Assembly (NCBI RefSeq): GCF_000935045.1
Contig: NZ_JYKS01000004.1
Location: 310,001 to 374,000 of the forward strand
Direction: 5' to 3'
DNA: 64,000 bases
Source: Pseudomonas sp. 10-1B
Lineage (GTDB): Bacteria; Pseudomonadota; Gammaproteobacteria; Pseudomonadales; Pseudomonadaceae
Positions 34,653 to 43,507 of the stretch are shown piece after piece; the first letter of the stretch is position 1, and each line of letters starts with the position of its first letter. The position numbers were made by a program, and so were the translations under genes. The notes under the pieces are model-generated. The model was given only the letters and a program-made list of their open reading frames with translations. It had not been told where the DNA came from and did no database searches.

Positions 34653-35270
34653 ATGACATCTGCTATCGAAACCGGTCGCTTCAAAGCCAAATGCAAAGCA
34701 AAAGAAACGTACATTGTTATTGAAAAAACAAAAGAAACCAAAGAGCCGAGAGGTCGTGGCGAGCAGACTGTAATCACCTTGCAAAAAACGTACTTCCTGG
34801 AAACAGAAGAGAAAGTCAACAAGCTCAACAGTACGGATTTTCTGATAATAAAAAAAGACCTTGTAATACGTAAGGTGGAGCCCTTTATCAGCAAGGCTAT
34901 TGTCACTGACATTAAAACTCTTTTTGATGGGCTTAAAAATTTAGCGCTATGCCTTGCTATGCTTCTAGCGCTGCCAACGATGCAGGTAATGGCAGCTTCA
35001 ACTTATGATCATCGCTGGTTTACTGTAGGCTTTATCTGGGCTGGTTTGGCGATGATTGTTCTGCTCATTCTGTATAATTTCATATGGCTTTATTCAACCA
35101 TGGAGGGCAAACTAAAATCAAAATTTTTGAACAGCATCTCTAGGACCGTAGCTATTCTAATTACACTATTTACTTTCTTTTGCGCGACAGTTATCACGTA
35201 CCCAAAATTGATCCTGTCCCCATCCGGTTCGGACGCCATTATTGACTTGGTGAGAGCAATGCCAAAATGA
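34653..35270 (+). CDS. Unknown AT-rich membrane protein
   Basis: 205 aa. GAAGG lies before the ATG at 34653. The N-terminal 95 residues are soluble and Lys/Glu-rich; membrane segments follow near residues 93-113, 126-147 and 165-185. Its base composition is clearly more AT-rich than the conjugation genes and codon use includes many AAA and ATA codons, indicating separate acquisition. I do not recognise a family. It lies in the cargo insert on the opposite strand to the AAA ATPase gene. Confidence 0.65.
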   Translation: MTSAIETGRFKAKCKAKETYIVIEKTKETKEPRGRGEQTVITLQKTYFLETEEKVNKLNSTDFLIIKKDLVIRKVEPFISKAIVTDIKTLFDGLKNLALCLAMLLALPTMQVMAASTYDHRWFTVGFIWAGLAMIVLLILYNFIWLYSTMEGKLKSKFLNSISRTVAILITLFTFFCATVITYPKLILSPSGSDAIIDLVRAMPK

Positions 35271-35464
35271 ATCTCTACCATCTTGAATAAACGCTGCTCT
35301 AAACTCAAGAATATCGTTGAAAAATCACTAGGGTTCGCAAGTGGCCGGTTACCAGTGACTTCTTTCAACCCATAACGGCCCTTCGCGAGTCGTAATTCTG
35401 ACTTTATACCATATTTGTGGAAATGGCATGTTTGGGAACACTGCTGTATCAGTATGGGTTGAGG
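35271..35464. other. Convergent intergenic region in the cargo insert
   Basis: About 190 bp between two convergent membrane-protein genes. No gene, IS end or clear terminator recognised. Confidence 0.4.
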
Positions 35465-36178
35465 TCAGCTTTTCGAGCATCCGGGAGTATCAGACCGTTT
35501 GTAGGGGTAGAACAGGCTCTCTGTCGTTATGCTCTTGAGGCCCTGTTTTGGCAGCTGTAGCGTCCGAAACGTAACTCCTGACTTGTCACATTTTTGCAGT
35601 TGGAGCAGATACAGCATGTCTTCCGACTCGGCGACCTGGCATCCCTCATACTGATCAAGATTTGTATAGACTACCCGACGTTTAACACATTCTGATGCCT
35701 GCTTCAGCGCTGCTGAGCGGCCATCGTCTGAGGGTAACCTTACCAACAAGAACCAAGCAAAAGTCAGCAGGCCAGCGATTATGCAGATCGCTCCAACACA
35801 TACGGCCATCCCGCGGTTTTCGATCGCACGATTGAGAGCATGGGCAATCCATTTTGGGAGTTGCTGGGGCTCGCCCGGCATTTCTCTGGTTTTCTCCAGG
35901 AGAAATAAGAGGAAAGCGACGATTCCGACTAGGGCCATGCCAAAAGCCAAAGCCCCGATGTAAGACCCAACTCGGGCAGCTCCGTAGGCAAGGATTTCCT
36001 GACCGCCGATGCCCAGCCGCTCGATAGCTACATCCATTGTCAAGTAATACTTCTCAAGGTATGCGTACCCACTGAGCGTGAATGCTCCGACCATGCTAGC
36101 GATGAGTAAGGCGGCTTCGATTCGCAAGTATGGCCTGATTCGTTTTGGGCTTGCGTCTTGCTTGGCCATGTCGGTCAA
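35465..36178 (-). CDS. Unknown membrane protein of the cargo insert
   Basis: 237 aa from a TTG at 36178 with AGGAG 7 nt upstream (ATG at 36169 is an alternative). Membrane segments near residues 22-42, 70-95 and 125-147; the C-terminal 85 residues are probably outside the cytoplasm and contain four or five cysteines (ECVKRR, YEGCQV, LQKCDK, TPGCSKS) that could form disulfides. No family recognised. Same strand as the AAA ATPase gene but 298 bp downstream with a repeat in between, so cotranscription is uncertain. Confidence 0.65.
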   Translation of the reverse strand: MTDMAKQDASPKRIRPYLRIEAALLIASMVGAFTLSGYAYLEKYYLTMDVAIERLGIGGQEILAYGAARVGSYIGALAFGMALVGIVAFLLFLLEKTREMPGEPQQLPKWIAHALNRAIENRGMAVCVGAICIIAGLLTFAWFLLVRLPSDDGRSAALKQASECVKRRVVYTNLDQYEGCQVAESEDMLYLLQLQKCDKSGVTFRTLQLPKQGLKSITTESLFYPYKRSDTPGCSKS

Positions 36179-36300
36179 ATCGTCGCTCCTGAAAAATTAA
36201 TTAGAGGGAGAATTGTACCTCAGGCTTTTCATCAATCGAACGAGTGACTTCCACTTTATGCTCAAGATATGCGGTCGACAGATTGAGAGGGAGGCTGTGG

Positions 36301-36420
36301 GGTCAGGTTTCTAATGTCCACTTCTGGCGATTGCAGCCCTTCGTAAGCAGCCATTTACGAACAGCTGCTTTCGACCCAAGCTGCCAGTCGGAAGGCTCCG
36401 ATCATCAAGCTAGTATTGCC
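36301..36420. repeat. Pseudomonas-type intergenic repeat remnant
   Basis: Contains the phrases AATGTCCACTTCTGGCGATT and GCTGCTTTCGACCCAAGCTG, which I recognise as widespread non-coding repeats of Pseudomonas genomes. The same type of sequence (GCTATCGACC or GGTCGAAAGC) flanks the IS1182-type element and both MITEs. No gene. Confidence 0.5.
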
Positions 36421-36475
36421 ACTTCTTGCGAAGGCACAGTGCATTGACCATTGGGAAAAAAGCTAAAAATAGTGC

Positions 36476-37852
36476 TTAGCCCTTTTTGTCATCCTTAAGG
36501 CCAATACCTACAGGAACGCTTGATTGAAATCGACGATAGCTGCCCATGGGACTAGGTCGTGGATTAATCAGCTGTTTAGGTACTTTAGCTTCATCCATCC
36601 AAAGTTGAACACCATTAGTTTCCGCCAATAGCCTCACATAGCCCCGGAGCATATTTTCACTGAACTGATACCAGCCAGTACGATTGTCGCTCATCTTTTT
36701 CAGTACTGAGCCGTGGCTTGGCTTGGTTAGCGTATTGAGGCGCTGGCTGAATTTCTTGCGATCAATAGGAGTTAGCGTCTCCTGTGGGTTAGCATGATTG
36801 AGATCGCGAATAATTCGTTCGTACGACGCATAGATACTGTCGGTTTTGCGATGCAAAATTGACGTATCTGCACAGGCCCACAATGCATGGTGAAAATCTT
36901 GACTATGTCTAGTTGTCGCTAGGTCATACGGCTTGCGGATATGTTCCTGAACCGTTTCCACCGCCTTTTTTAGCGCTTCATTGTAATGAGAGAAATTAGC
37001 AAGCTGCAACGTCTCTGGATCATCGTAAATCGCCCATAGTAGATGCTCTGTGATTAGGTGGACGTAGTAAGGGAAACCGTCGCTGATGCCAGCGACCCGA
37101 TATTTTATCTCATCGTCATAGTCGATATTGAAGGCTTCGAGTGCCTCTACCAAAATGTCCCAACGAGAGTCCCAGGAAATCGGCGAAAGCTGTATGGGGA
37201 ATAGCTGACGAATGCTGGACTGGTGCCCGCCGAGGACATCGTCTAGTGACGCTGCAATTCCGCTAAAAATGATAGGAACGTAGATGCCTGAGTCCCCCAT
37301 CTTTTTCAAGAACTCGGCAAATTTGTACCTTTCCTCAGCTTCTTGGATTGCATCAAATTCGTCAATGACTATGATAGGTCTTTCCGAGTGTATCTCTCTG
37401 ATGTCAGATATTACACTCAATGCTTGTTCCATGTTACATACAGATGGCACATCAGGCTTGGATGAGGACTTGGCAAGGATCTCGAAATTAAAAAACTTAA
37501 GATTAATGCCAGTTTTGGTTTGAATTTCCTTGCCATCTAAGTTTTCGACTAGGCTTGCGGCAATACTCTGCATAATCTCATAGAAAGTACTCGTGCGCGT
37601 ACACCCGATCTGGATAATGTCTGAGTCAGAGGACTGATATTGCAAAGCAGCGGTCTGTGCGAGAGATGACTTACCGATACCGCGATCACCGTAGATGAAC
37701 ATGTGACGGCCTTTGGCAAACAAAGCACGACGTATTTCCTCAAGCTCCTTATGCCGGCCTTTAAGCAGCTCAATGGAGCTAATCGGCTCTGCTGGACGTA
37801 CATGCTCGTGCACGGTGGTGCCAAACTCTTCCTCTGAGTAGCCTTCAATCAT
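36476..37852 (-). CDS. ORC/CDC6-like AAA ATPase
   Basis: 458 aa. AAA ATPase with Walker A GDRGIGKS at residues 55-62 and Walker B PIIVIDEFDA near 159-168; an Arg-finger/sensor region follows (FSGIAASLDDVLGGHQ), and the C-terminal 150 residues look like a helical/winged-helix part. The pattern matches the bacterial ORC-CDC6-like ATPases of unknown role that occur in mobile and defence islands. It is AT-richer than the transfer genes and lies in the ICE cargo insert. Possibly part of a phage-defence or maintenance system with the neighbouring membrane protein; this is inference. Confidence 0.8.
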   Translation of the reverse strand: MIEGYSEEEFGTTVHEHVRPAEPISSIELLKGRHKELEEIRRALFAKGRHMFIYGDRGIGKSSLAQTAALQYQSSDSDIIQIGCTRTSTFYEIMQSIAASLVENLDGKEIQTKTGINLKFFNFEILAKSSSKPDVPSVCNMEQALSVISDIREIHSERPIIVIDEFDAIQEAEERYKFAEFLKKMGDSGIYVPIIFSGIAASLDDVLGGHQSSIRQLFPIQLSPISWDSRWDILVEALEAFNIDYDDEIKYRVAGISDGFPYYVHLITEHLLWAIYDDPETLQLANFSHYNEALKKAVETVQEHIRKPYDLATTRHSQDFHHALWACADTSILHRKTDSIYASYERIIRDLNHANPQETLTPIDRKKFSQRLNTLTKPSHGSVLKKMSDNRTGWYQFSENMLRGYVRLLAETNGVQLWMDEAKVPKQLINPRPSPMGSYRRFQSSVPVGIGLKDDKKG

Positions 37853-38036
37853 TGCAGTTTTCTCGCTGTGATTATCTTGCAGGGTCGGTGTAGCTTGCAG
37901 GTATGCCGCATGATATCACTTTGGACACTGACGCATCTTTCGCCACATACCCGAGACGGATCAGCTAGCACCGATGGGCTGCAATGGGCCGAAAGCCGCC
38001 TTTCGCAGCACCTAGCGCCTCCAGAGCAACTGCCGC

Positions 38037-38243
38037 TCAATGAGTTGTTCTGCCGCTCTTGCCGAAGGCCTTCATCTGGTAGTCGGTTACAGCCTGGAAG
38101 AGAGACTCAGCAATCAAACGCAATCTTTCCACTTCGATTGCAGGCGCGCCTGCATCCTGAGCCTCATGGTAGTGGCGCATTGCCTCAACTGCCTCGATGT
38201 ACGCAGGGTGGTCGGGCGGTAATATCTCGGGCAGCTTGGACAT
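38037..38243 (-). CDS. Small unknown protein, paralogue 1
   Basis: 68 aa. GGAG precedes the ATG at 38243. The core AMRHYHEAQDAGAPAIEVER...LFQAVTDYQ is clearly homologous to the protein encoded immediately upstream (38257-38466), with the same E-R-L-x-L-I/L-A-(E/D)-S-L pattern. Predicted two-helix protein; function unknown. 13 bp separate the two genes, so they form an operon from a tandem duplication. Confidence 0.7.
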   Translation of the reverse strand: MSKLPEILPPDHPAYIEAVEAMRHYHEAQDAGAPAIEVERLRLIAESLFQAVTDYQMKAFGKSGRTTH

Positions 38244-38256
38244 CAGTGCTCCAGCG

Positions 38257-38466
38257 TTAGTGAGTAGACTCGGGCAGGCTGCCAGTTTCCAGCAACTGGA
38301 AATCTACCACCGCGTGATAAAGCGAGTCCGCCAGCAGTTTAAGTCGCTCGATTACCTCCACAGGTGCCCCGCCCTCTTCAGCTTCGCGATGCGCCCTTAT
38401 CGCTGCAAGGGCTTCGCGTAGCAATGGCTCTCCAGCTTTGGCCATGCCTTCTAAGGTTCGCTTCAT
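38257..38466 (-). CDS. Small unknown protein, paralogue 2
   Basis: 69 aa from the ATG at 38466 (the frame continues upstream but without a start of better quality). Core AIRAHREAEEGGAPVEVIER...LYHAVVDFQ parallels the next gene. Members of this small family are common hypothetical proteins in Pseudomonas; no function is known. The IS1182-type element lies only about 90 bp upstream and could affect its promoter. Confidence 0.7.
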   Translation of the reverse strand: MKRTLEGMAKAGEPLLREALAAIRAHREAEEGGAPVEVIERLKLLADSLYHAVVDFQLLETGSLPESTH

Positions 38467-38554
38467 GATCCACCCACTCCACTGAGTTGAATCATTATAA
38501 GGCGCTAGCGAAGGGATGATGACTTGAAAACAGTCAGCAACGGCAGCTATCGAC

Positions 38555-40216
38555 CCAGGCTGTGTGAAAACGCCCACGGTTGTCTAACCTTCTGACCGTC
38601 GTGATCGTGGCGGGGGCAATCATGAAGCGGTTCATCAAAGGTGAGGTTCGGACGCAGGTCGCATTGCTGCCGGAGTGCCTGGACGACTACATCACCGATG
38701 AAAACCTAGTGCGAGTGGTCGATGTCTTCGTCGATGAACTCGACCTGGGCGCGCTCGGTTTCGCAGGCGTCGATCCGGTAGCAACAGGTCGCCCGGCCTA
38801 CCATCCAGCGGTCCTGCTGAAGATCTACATCTACGGCTACCTAAACCGCATTCAGTCCAGCCGCCGGCTTGAGCGTGAAGCTGAACGCAATGTCGAGTTG
38901 ATGTGGCTCACTGGGCGTCTGGCTCCAGATTTCAAAACCATCGCCGACTTTCGCAAGGACAACGGTAAAGCCATTCGCAGCGTCTGCCGTCAGTTCGTGA
39001 TTCTCTGTCATAACCTCAATCTGTTCTCTGAATCGATCATTGCCATCGACGGCAGCAAGTTCAAAGCAGTGAACAATCGCGACCGTAACTTCACCCAGAC
39101 CAAGGTGAAGGCCCGTATGCAGCAAATCGAGCAGAGCATTGAGCGCTATCTGACAGCGATGGATTCGACAGACCGGGCAATGCCGGAAGTGGCCGTGGCC
39201 AAGGCCGAGAGACTGAAAGAGAAGATCGAAACGCTGAAACAACAGATGCAGAAGCTCAAAGACATTGAAACGCAGCTACTTCAAAGCCCAGACAAACAAA
39301 TCTCTCTCACAGATCCCGATGCCCGCTCCATGTCAGTTGGCGGTCGAGGCAGTGGCACCGTTGACTATAACGTACAAACGGCCGTTGACGATCAGCACCA
39401 TCTGATCATTGCGCATGAGGTGACGAATGTCGGTCATGATCGCGGCCAGTTGAGCAACATGGCGAAGCAAGCGCGTGACCAAATCGGTGCTGAATCGCTG
39501 ACGGTCGTTGCCGACCGGGGCTATTACACAGGCACGGAAATCGTTGCATGTGAGCAAGCTGGAATCTCGCCCTTCGTACCGAAGCCACTGACCTCTAGCA
39601 GCAAAGCCGAAGGTCGATTTGGCAAGCAGGATTTCCTGTACGTCTCGACATCGGATGAGTATCGATGCCCTGCGGGACAATTACTGACCAAGCGTTACTC
39701 AACATGGGAAGACGGGATGCTGATGCATGTTTATTGGTTCTCGGGCTGCCAGTCCTGCGCAATGCACAAGCAATGTACGACGGGTAAAGAGCGGCGGTTG
39801 AAACGCTGGGAACATGAAACGGTCCTCGACTCGATGCAGGTTCAACTGGAGCACGATCCAGGGAAAATGAAGGTGCGCCGCCAAACCGTCGAGCCCCCAT
39901 TTGGAACGCTCAAGTACTGGATGGGGGCGAGCCACTTCCTGACCAGAACCCTGCCAAGGGTCAGTACTGAAATGAACCTTCATGTGCTCGCTTACAACCT
40001 CAAGCGAATGATGAGCATCTTGGGCATCAGGGGGCTGCTCGAAGCGATCAAAAGGTGAAATGGTCTACTGAGGCGCTGTCCCCAGGAACGACTCATACCG
40101 GGCAGATGCCCCCTTGCGAGGCTAATTGAGCTAATTCACGCAATCTCCTGCCAGTTTTGCAAACGACCCTAGATCCTCCCCCCTCAACACGTTCAGCGCG
40201 TTTTCACACAGCCTGG
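38555..40216 (+). mobile_element. IS1182-family insertion sequence, complete
   Basis: About 1.66 kb bounded by inverted ends CCAGGCTGTGTGAAAACGC (left) and its complement GCGTTTTCACACAGCCTGG (right), enclosing one transposase gene. No clear target duplication; the flanks (CAGCTATCGACC and GGCCGAAAGCC) belong to intergenic repeats. Two short elements with the same ends lie at 33718-33878 and 42232-42388. Confidence 0.9.
38622..40058 (+). CDS. IS1182-family transposase
   Basis: 478-aa DDE transposase. The N-terminal DUF772-type part includes GRPAYHPAVLLKIYIYGYLN and RLAPDFKTIADFRKDN; catalytic region stretches are IIAIDGSKF (first Asp), VVADRGYY (second Asp) and a C-terminal DDE_Tnp_1_6-like part with a zinc-like Cys set (YRCPAG, SGCQSCAMHKQC). 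VEPPFGTLKYWMG carries the conserved Glu region. The ATG at 38622 is chosen as the first start with family homology. The gene appears intact, so the IS may still be active. Confidence 0.92.
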   Translation: MKRFIKGEVRTQVALLPECLDDYITDENLVRVVDVFVDELDLGALGFAGVDPVATGRPAYHPAVLLKIYIYGYLNRIQSSRRLEREAERNVELMWLTGRLAPDFKTIADFRKDNGKAIRSVCRQFVILCHNLNLFSESIIAIDGSKFKAVNNRDRNFTQTKVKARMQQIEQSIERYLTAMDSTDRAMPEVAVAKAERLKEKIETLKQQMQKLKDIETQLLQSPDKQISLTDPDARSMSVGGRGSGTVDYNVQTAVDDQHHLIIAHEVTNVGHDRGQLSNMAKQARDQIGAESLTVVADRGYYTGTEIVACEQAGISPFVPKPLTSSSKAEGRFGKQDFLYVSTSDEYRCPAGQLLTKRYSTWEDGMLMHVYWFSGCQSCAMHKQCTTGKERRLKRWEHETVLDSMQVQLEHDPGKMKVRRQTVEPPFGTLKYWMGASHFLTRTLPRVSTEMNLHVLAYNLKRMMSILGIRGLLEAIKR

Positions 40217-40465
40217 GCCGAAAGCCGCCTCCTGTAGAAAGCATGAATACCGCCACTCGCCCGCAAAGGCAGTTGTGGGAACACATGACCAGCTAACTGT
40301 AGGAGGTGCCTGTAAGGGCCTCATCGCCGGCGTACCGGCTGAGTTATCCCGTCATCTGCCCCCAGAGTCGACAGAAGTCGCAGCTCAATCCCAAGTAATC
40401 TTGTCATTTGCAATCGCTTAGGGCAGGGTCGATACCACGGACATCTCTGCCAAAGGAGTCACACC
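40217..40465. other. Intergenic region before the aminotransferase gene
   Basis: About 250 bp with no gene. The first bases are intergenic-repeat flank of the IS; AAAGGAG at 40453-40459 is the ribosome site of the aminotransferase gene. Confidence 0.4.
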
Positions 40466-41599
40466 ATGTCAAAGATATATCCCGATATCGATCCTGAGGG
40501 ACTGGTCGAGTACTCGGTGGTCTACACCGACCGCTCGCTCAACCACATGTCGCAGTCGTTTCAAGGTGTGATGAAGAACATTTCCAGCACCCTGAAACAG
40601 GTCTACAACGCCCAGGCTGTTGCGGTAGTCCCCGGCAGTGGCACATTCGGCATGGAAGCGGTGGCGCGCCAGTTCGCCAACGGCCAGCAATGTTTGGTGA
40701 TACGCAACGGCTGGTTCAGTTACCGCTGGAGCCAGATCCTTGAGATGGGCAACATCCCGGCGGCCACTACGGTGCTAAAAGCCCGACCGGTCGACACGGG
40801 GCGCCAGGCTGCCTACGCTCCGCCCCCTCTGGACGAAGTGCTGGCAGCCATTGAGGCGCAGAAGCCGCAGATTGTCTTCGCCCCCCACGTTGAAACGTCA
40901 TCAGGGATCATCCTGCCCGATGAGTACCTGCGGGCCGTAGGCGACGCCGTGCATGCGCAGGGTGGCCTGTTCGTGCTGGACTGCATCGCCTCAGGCGCGC
41001 TTTGGGTTGATATGCAGAAATGCGCGGTCGACCTGCTGATCAGTGCACCGCAGAAGGGCTGGAGCGCCTCTCCTTGCTGCGCCCTGGTGATGCTCAGCGC
41101 TTTGGCCCTCAAGCGCATCGAGCAGACGCAAAGCAGCAGCTTCGCCTGCGACCTGAAAAAGTGGCTTCAGATCATGCAGGCTTATGAACAGGGTGGACAT
41201 GCCTACCATGCGACCATGCCCAGCGACTCCCTCGCGCGATTTAACGAAGTGATGAAGGAGACGCAAACCTACGGTTTCGACAAGGTCCGCGACGAACAAC
41301 AGGCCCTGGGTGATCGGGTGCGCGCAATGATGACTGGCAAAGGTATCAAGAGCGTGGCCGCAGCCGGCTTTCAGGCCCCAGGCGTAGTGGTGAGCTACAC
41401 CGATGATGCCGACATCAAGAGCGGTAAGAAGTTTGCCGACCACAATCTGCAGATCGCCGCCGGTGTGCCGTTGCAATGCGACGAGCCGGCCGACTTCCAG
41501 ACCTTCCGCATCGGTCTGTTCGGGCTCGAAAAACTGCACAACATCGATCGCACGGTCAACACCCTTGAGCAGGCACTGGACGAGGTGATGGTTAACTAG
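40466..41599 (+). CDS. Class V PLP-dependent aminotransferase
   Basis: 377-aa enzyme of the alanine-glyoxylate/serine-pyruvate aminotransferase group. The PLP lysine is Lys197 in SAPQKGWSA; the cofactor Asp is in FVLDCIAS near residue 172, and VVPGSGTFGMEAVARQF near residue 56 binds the phosphate. AAAGGAG precedes the ATG. Full length and intact. A metabolic passenger in the ICE cargo insert; substrate cannot be decided from sequence. Confidence 0.9.
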   Translation: MSKIYPDIDPEGLVEYSVVYTDRSLNHMSQSFQGVMKNISSTLKQVYNAQAVAVVPGSGTFGMEAVARQFANGQQCLVIRNGWFSYRWSQILEMGNIPAATTVLKARPVDTGRQAAYAPPPLDEVLAAIEAQKPQIVFAPHVETSSGIILPDEYLRAVGDAVHAQGGLFVLDCIASGALWVDMQKCAVDLLISAPQKGWSASPCCALVMLSALALKRIEQTQSSSFACDLKKWLQIMQAYEQGGHAYHATMPSDSLARFNEVMKETQTYGFDKVRDEQQALGDRVRAMMTGKGIKSVAAAGFQAPGVVVSYTDDADIKSGKKFADHNLQIAAGVPLQCDEPADFQTFRIGLFGLEKLHNIDRTVNTLEQALDEVMVN

Positions 41600-41619
41600 G
41601 CTCAGTTGGAGGACTTGCA

Positions 41620-42171
41620 ATGACAACAAACGATGTGAAGTCCCGATTCGAAGCAAAGCTTCTTCGTCCGGCAAAGCCCGGTGATGATACGTCGTGGGCT
41701 TTCGCAGTCCTTCCAAGAGACGCGAGTGAACGGTTCCCGAGGCGAGGAAGGACGACAGCCGAAGGCACAATCAATGGGCACCCTTTCCGGGCAACCCTTG
41801 AGCCCGATGGTCAACTGAGCCATTGGCTGAAGGTAGGTCGCGAGTTACTCGACGTCGCAGGTGTGGCCGTTGGAGATATCGTTACCCTCGAGCTAACCCC
41901 TGTGAAGAAGGAACCCGAGCCTGACATCCCGGCAGATTTTGCGGAAGCACTGACAGCCTCGCCTGAGGCTCGTAAAGTTTGGAACAATACAACGACCATC
42001 GCGCGCGTAGACTGGATCCACTGGATTACTTCAGCGAAGCAACTCAAGACACGCGAAAAGCGAATGGGTGATGCCTGCGATATGCTTGCAACCGGCAAGA
42101 AGCAGGTTTGCTGTTTCGACCCGTCCGGCTACTACAGTAAAGCCTTCCGTGCACCCGAGGGAGAAAATTAA
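41620..42171 (+). CDS. YdeI/OmpD-associated family protein with DUF1905 domain
   Basis: 183 aa. The N-terminal DUF1905 barrel (FEAKLLRPAKPGDDTSWAFA, GTINGHPFRATLEPDGQLSH) is followed by a YdeI-type helical C-terminus (PADFAEALTASPEARKVWNN, RVDWIHWITSAKQLKTREKR). GGAGG is 9 bp before the ATG and the gene follows the aminotransferase after 20 bp, so they are likely cotranscribed. Family members have been linked to bacteriocin or peptide protection, but the role is not settled. Confidence 0.85.
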   Translation: MTTNDVKSRFEAKLLRPAKPGDDTSWAFAVLPRDASERFPRRGRTTAEGTINGHPFRATLEPDGQLSHWLKVGRELLDVAGVAVGDIVTLELTPVKKEPEPDIPADFAEALTASPEARKVWNNTTTIARVDWIHWITSAKQLKTREKRMGDACDMLATGKKQVCCFDPSGYYSKAFRAPEGEN

Positions 42172-42231
42172 CCCAGGACCGGCAAAACCGACCTTTTGGT
42201 TTAATTGAGCTGAGTGTCTGCATAGGGTCGA

Positions 42232-42388
42232 GGCTGTGTGAAAACTTCGACGGTGCTCAGACTGGTTAAAAAACAACCTAAAAATCGCGTTCTTACGTGG
42301 ATTCTGGATCTGTTGAGTAGCCAGACTTTTTCAGAATTCGCGTAAGAACGCGTTCTTCGAAATGGTGTTGGGGTTTTCACACAGCCTG
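42232..42388. repeat. MITE-like element 2 related to the IS1182-family element
   Basis: 157 bp with ends GGCTGTGTGAAAAC and GTTTTCACACAGCC as in the IS at 38555-40216. It contains an internal inverted repeat (GCGTTCTTACG...CGTAAGAACGC) and internal similarity to MITE 1. No coding capacity. The right flank GGTCGAAAGCAG is of the intergenic-repeat type. Confidence 0.8.
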
Positions 42389-42542
42389 GGTCGAAAGCAG
42401 ACGTTCGCAGGACGGTCCCGGACGCCCATAGGGCCTGAACCAAGGGTGTATAGTAAAGTTGAATCAGGTGGCCAGAGCGCATGCATCTCCAACTAAAGTC
42501 GCCTTCAAATGTACCTACTTGCCCCACTCCTCAGGTAATTTC

Positions 42543-42962
42543 ATGACGTTGAAGTCATCGTTTGCCAACGTGCTTCGAGTACTACGCAGTCAGCGCAACA
42601 TCACCCAGCGCGGATTTGCCGACACGACCAGCCGTACCTACTTGTCCAAGCTCGAAACCGGTAGATCGAGCATCACGCTGGACAAACTTGAGCAGCTTAG
42701 CGAGCGATTGGAAATGAGCCCTTTGACACTGGTAGCTTTGACGCTAAGCGAGGATACGGGGCAGACGGCAAATGAGTTGCTCGCCAGAACCCAAAACGAG
42801 ATCCGGGCGCTTGAGTCAGATGGCCGAATTCCAGGGTTACAGGCCACTCTGGGGAACGATCTAGCTGCACGTCCATTGCCGGCCAGCTCACGCAATCCTC
42901 GAATAAAAATGACCTCACACGCTATAGGTTCCGTTCAGGCGGAGCTGTCCTTCACCGACTGA
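42543..42962 (+). CDS. XRE-family regulator
   Basis: 139 aa. Residues about 5-60 form a Cro/CI HTH (VLRVLRSQRNITQRGFADTT, SRTYLSKLETGRSSITLDKL), followed by a helical linker and a disordered C-terminal tail. The ATG at 42543 starts the domain at the usual distance; the frame runs upstream without a clear start. This short XRE type is common as a solitary Pseudomonas regulator. It marks the right edge of the cargo insert. Confidence 0.85.
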   Translation: MTLKSSFANVLRVLRSQRNITQRGFADTTSRTYLSKLETGRSSITLDKLEQLSERLEMSPLTLVALTLSEDTGQTANELLARTQNEIRALESDGRIPGLQATLGNDLAARPLPASSRNPRIKMTSHAIGSVQAELSFTD

Positions 42963-43171
42963 TGGCTGGCTAGCCTCTCAGGCGTTCGCTGCAGCATTCG
43001 TGAGGCCAGCAGCGCTCGCAGATTAGTATCGTCCCCACCTTGGTTGAACTCCAGTCTTACCCCGGTCCGGCCAACTTCGCCAGAAAGCGAAAGGCCAAGA
43101 ATCCTTTTAACTCGTGCCCCAACTCGCCCACTCAGTAATGGTGGCGACCAGAGATTGCTCTGGAGCCCGCC

Positions 43172-43507
43172 ATGAGGACATATGCCTTCCCGTTGCTTGT
43201 GATTTTTCTAGCAACACTCCCGGCTGTTGCACAAGAAAATCGCGAGCGCTCGGATCTGGGACTCGTGCAACGACAGTTCAATGCCATCGAACAGTTGGTG
43301 GATCGCGCGGAAAGCGGCTCTGACGGTGCCACTGGAGCGCGCTATCGCTTCGACTATCAGAGGTTTGCGGCCGACCTCGAACGTGTACGTGAAGGCATCC
43401 GTAACTACCTGTCACCCTCCCGCGCGCAGCCAGCCGACCTGGTCGAGCTGGCCGGTCAGTACCGTACTGAAGCGCCTCACTCGAGCCCCTCCAATGAGCA
43501 TGACTGA
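43172..43507 (+). CDS. RAQPRD-family ICE protein
   Basis: 111 aa with a signal peptide (residues 1-20, ending VAQ). The name-giving motif is present as SRAQPADL near residue 89 (the family consensus RAQPRD varies at the last two positions). Small periplasmic protein that opens the mating-pore operon of PFGI-1-type ICEs; function unknown. It overlaps the next gene. Confidence 0.85.
   Translation: MRTYAFPLLVIFLATLPAVAQENRERSDLGLVQRQFNAIEQLVDRAESGSDGATGARYRFDYQRFAADLERVREGIRNYLSPSRAQPADLVELAGQYRTEAPHSSPSNEHD

Noticed and set aside
38555..40216. Target-site duplication for the IS1182-type element
   Set aside because: Flanks are parts of palindromic intergenic repeats; no convincing direct repeat can be separated from them.
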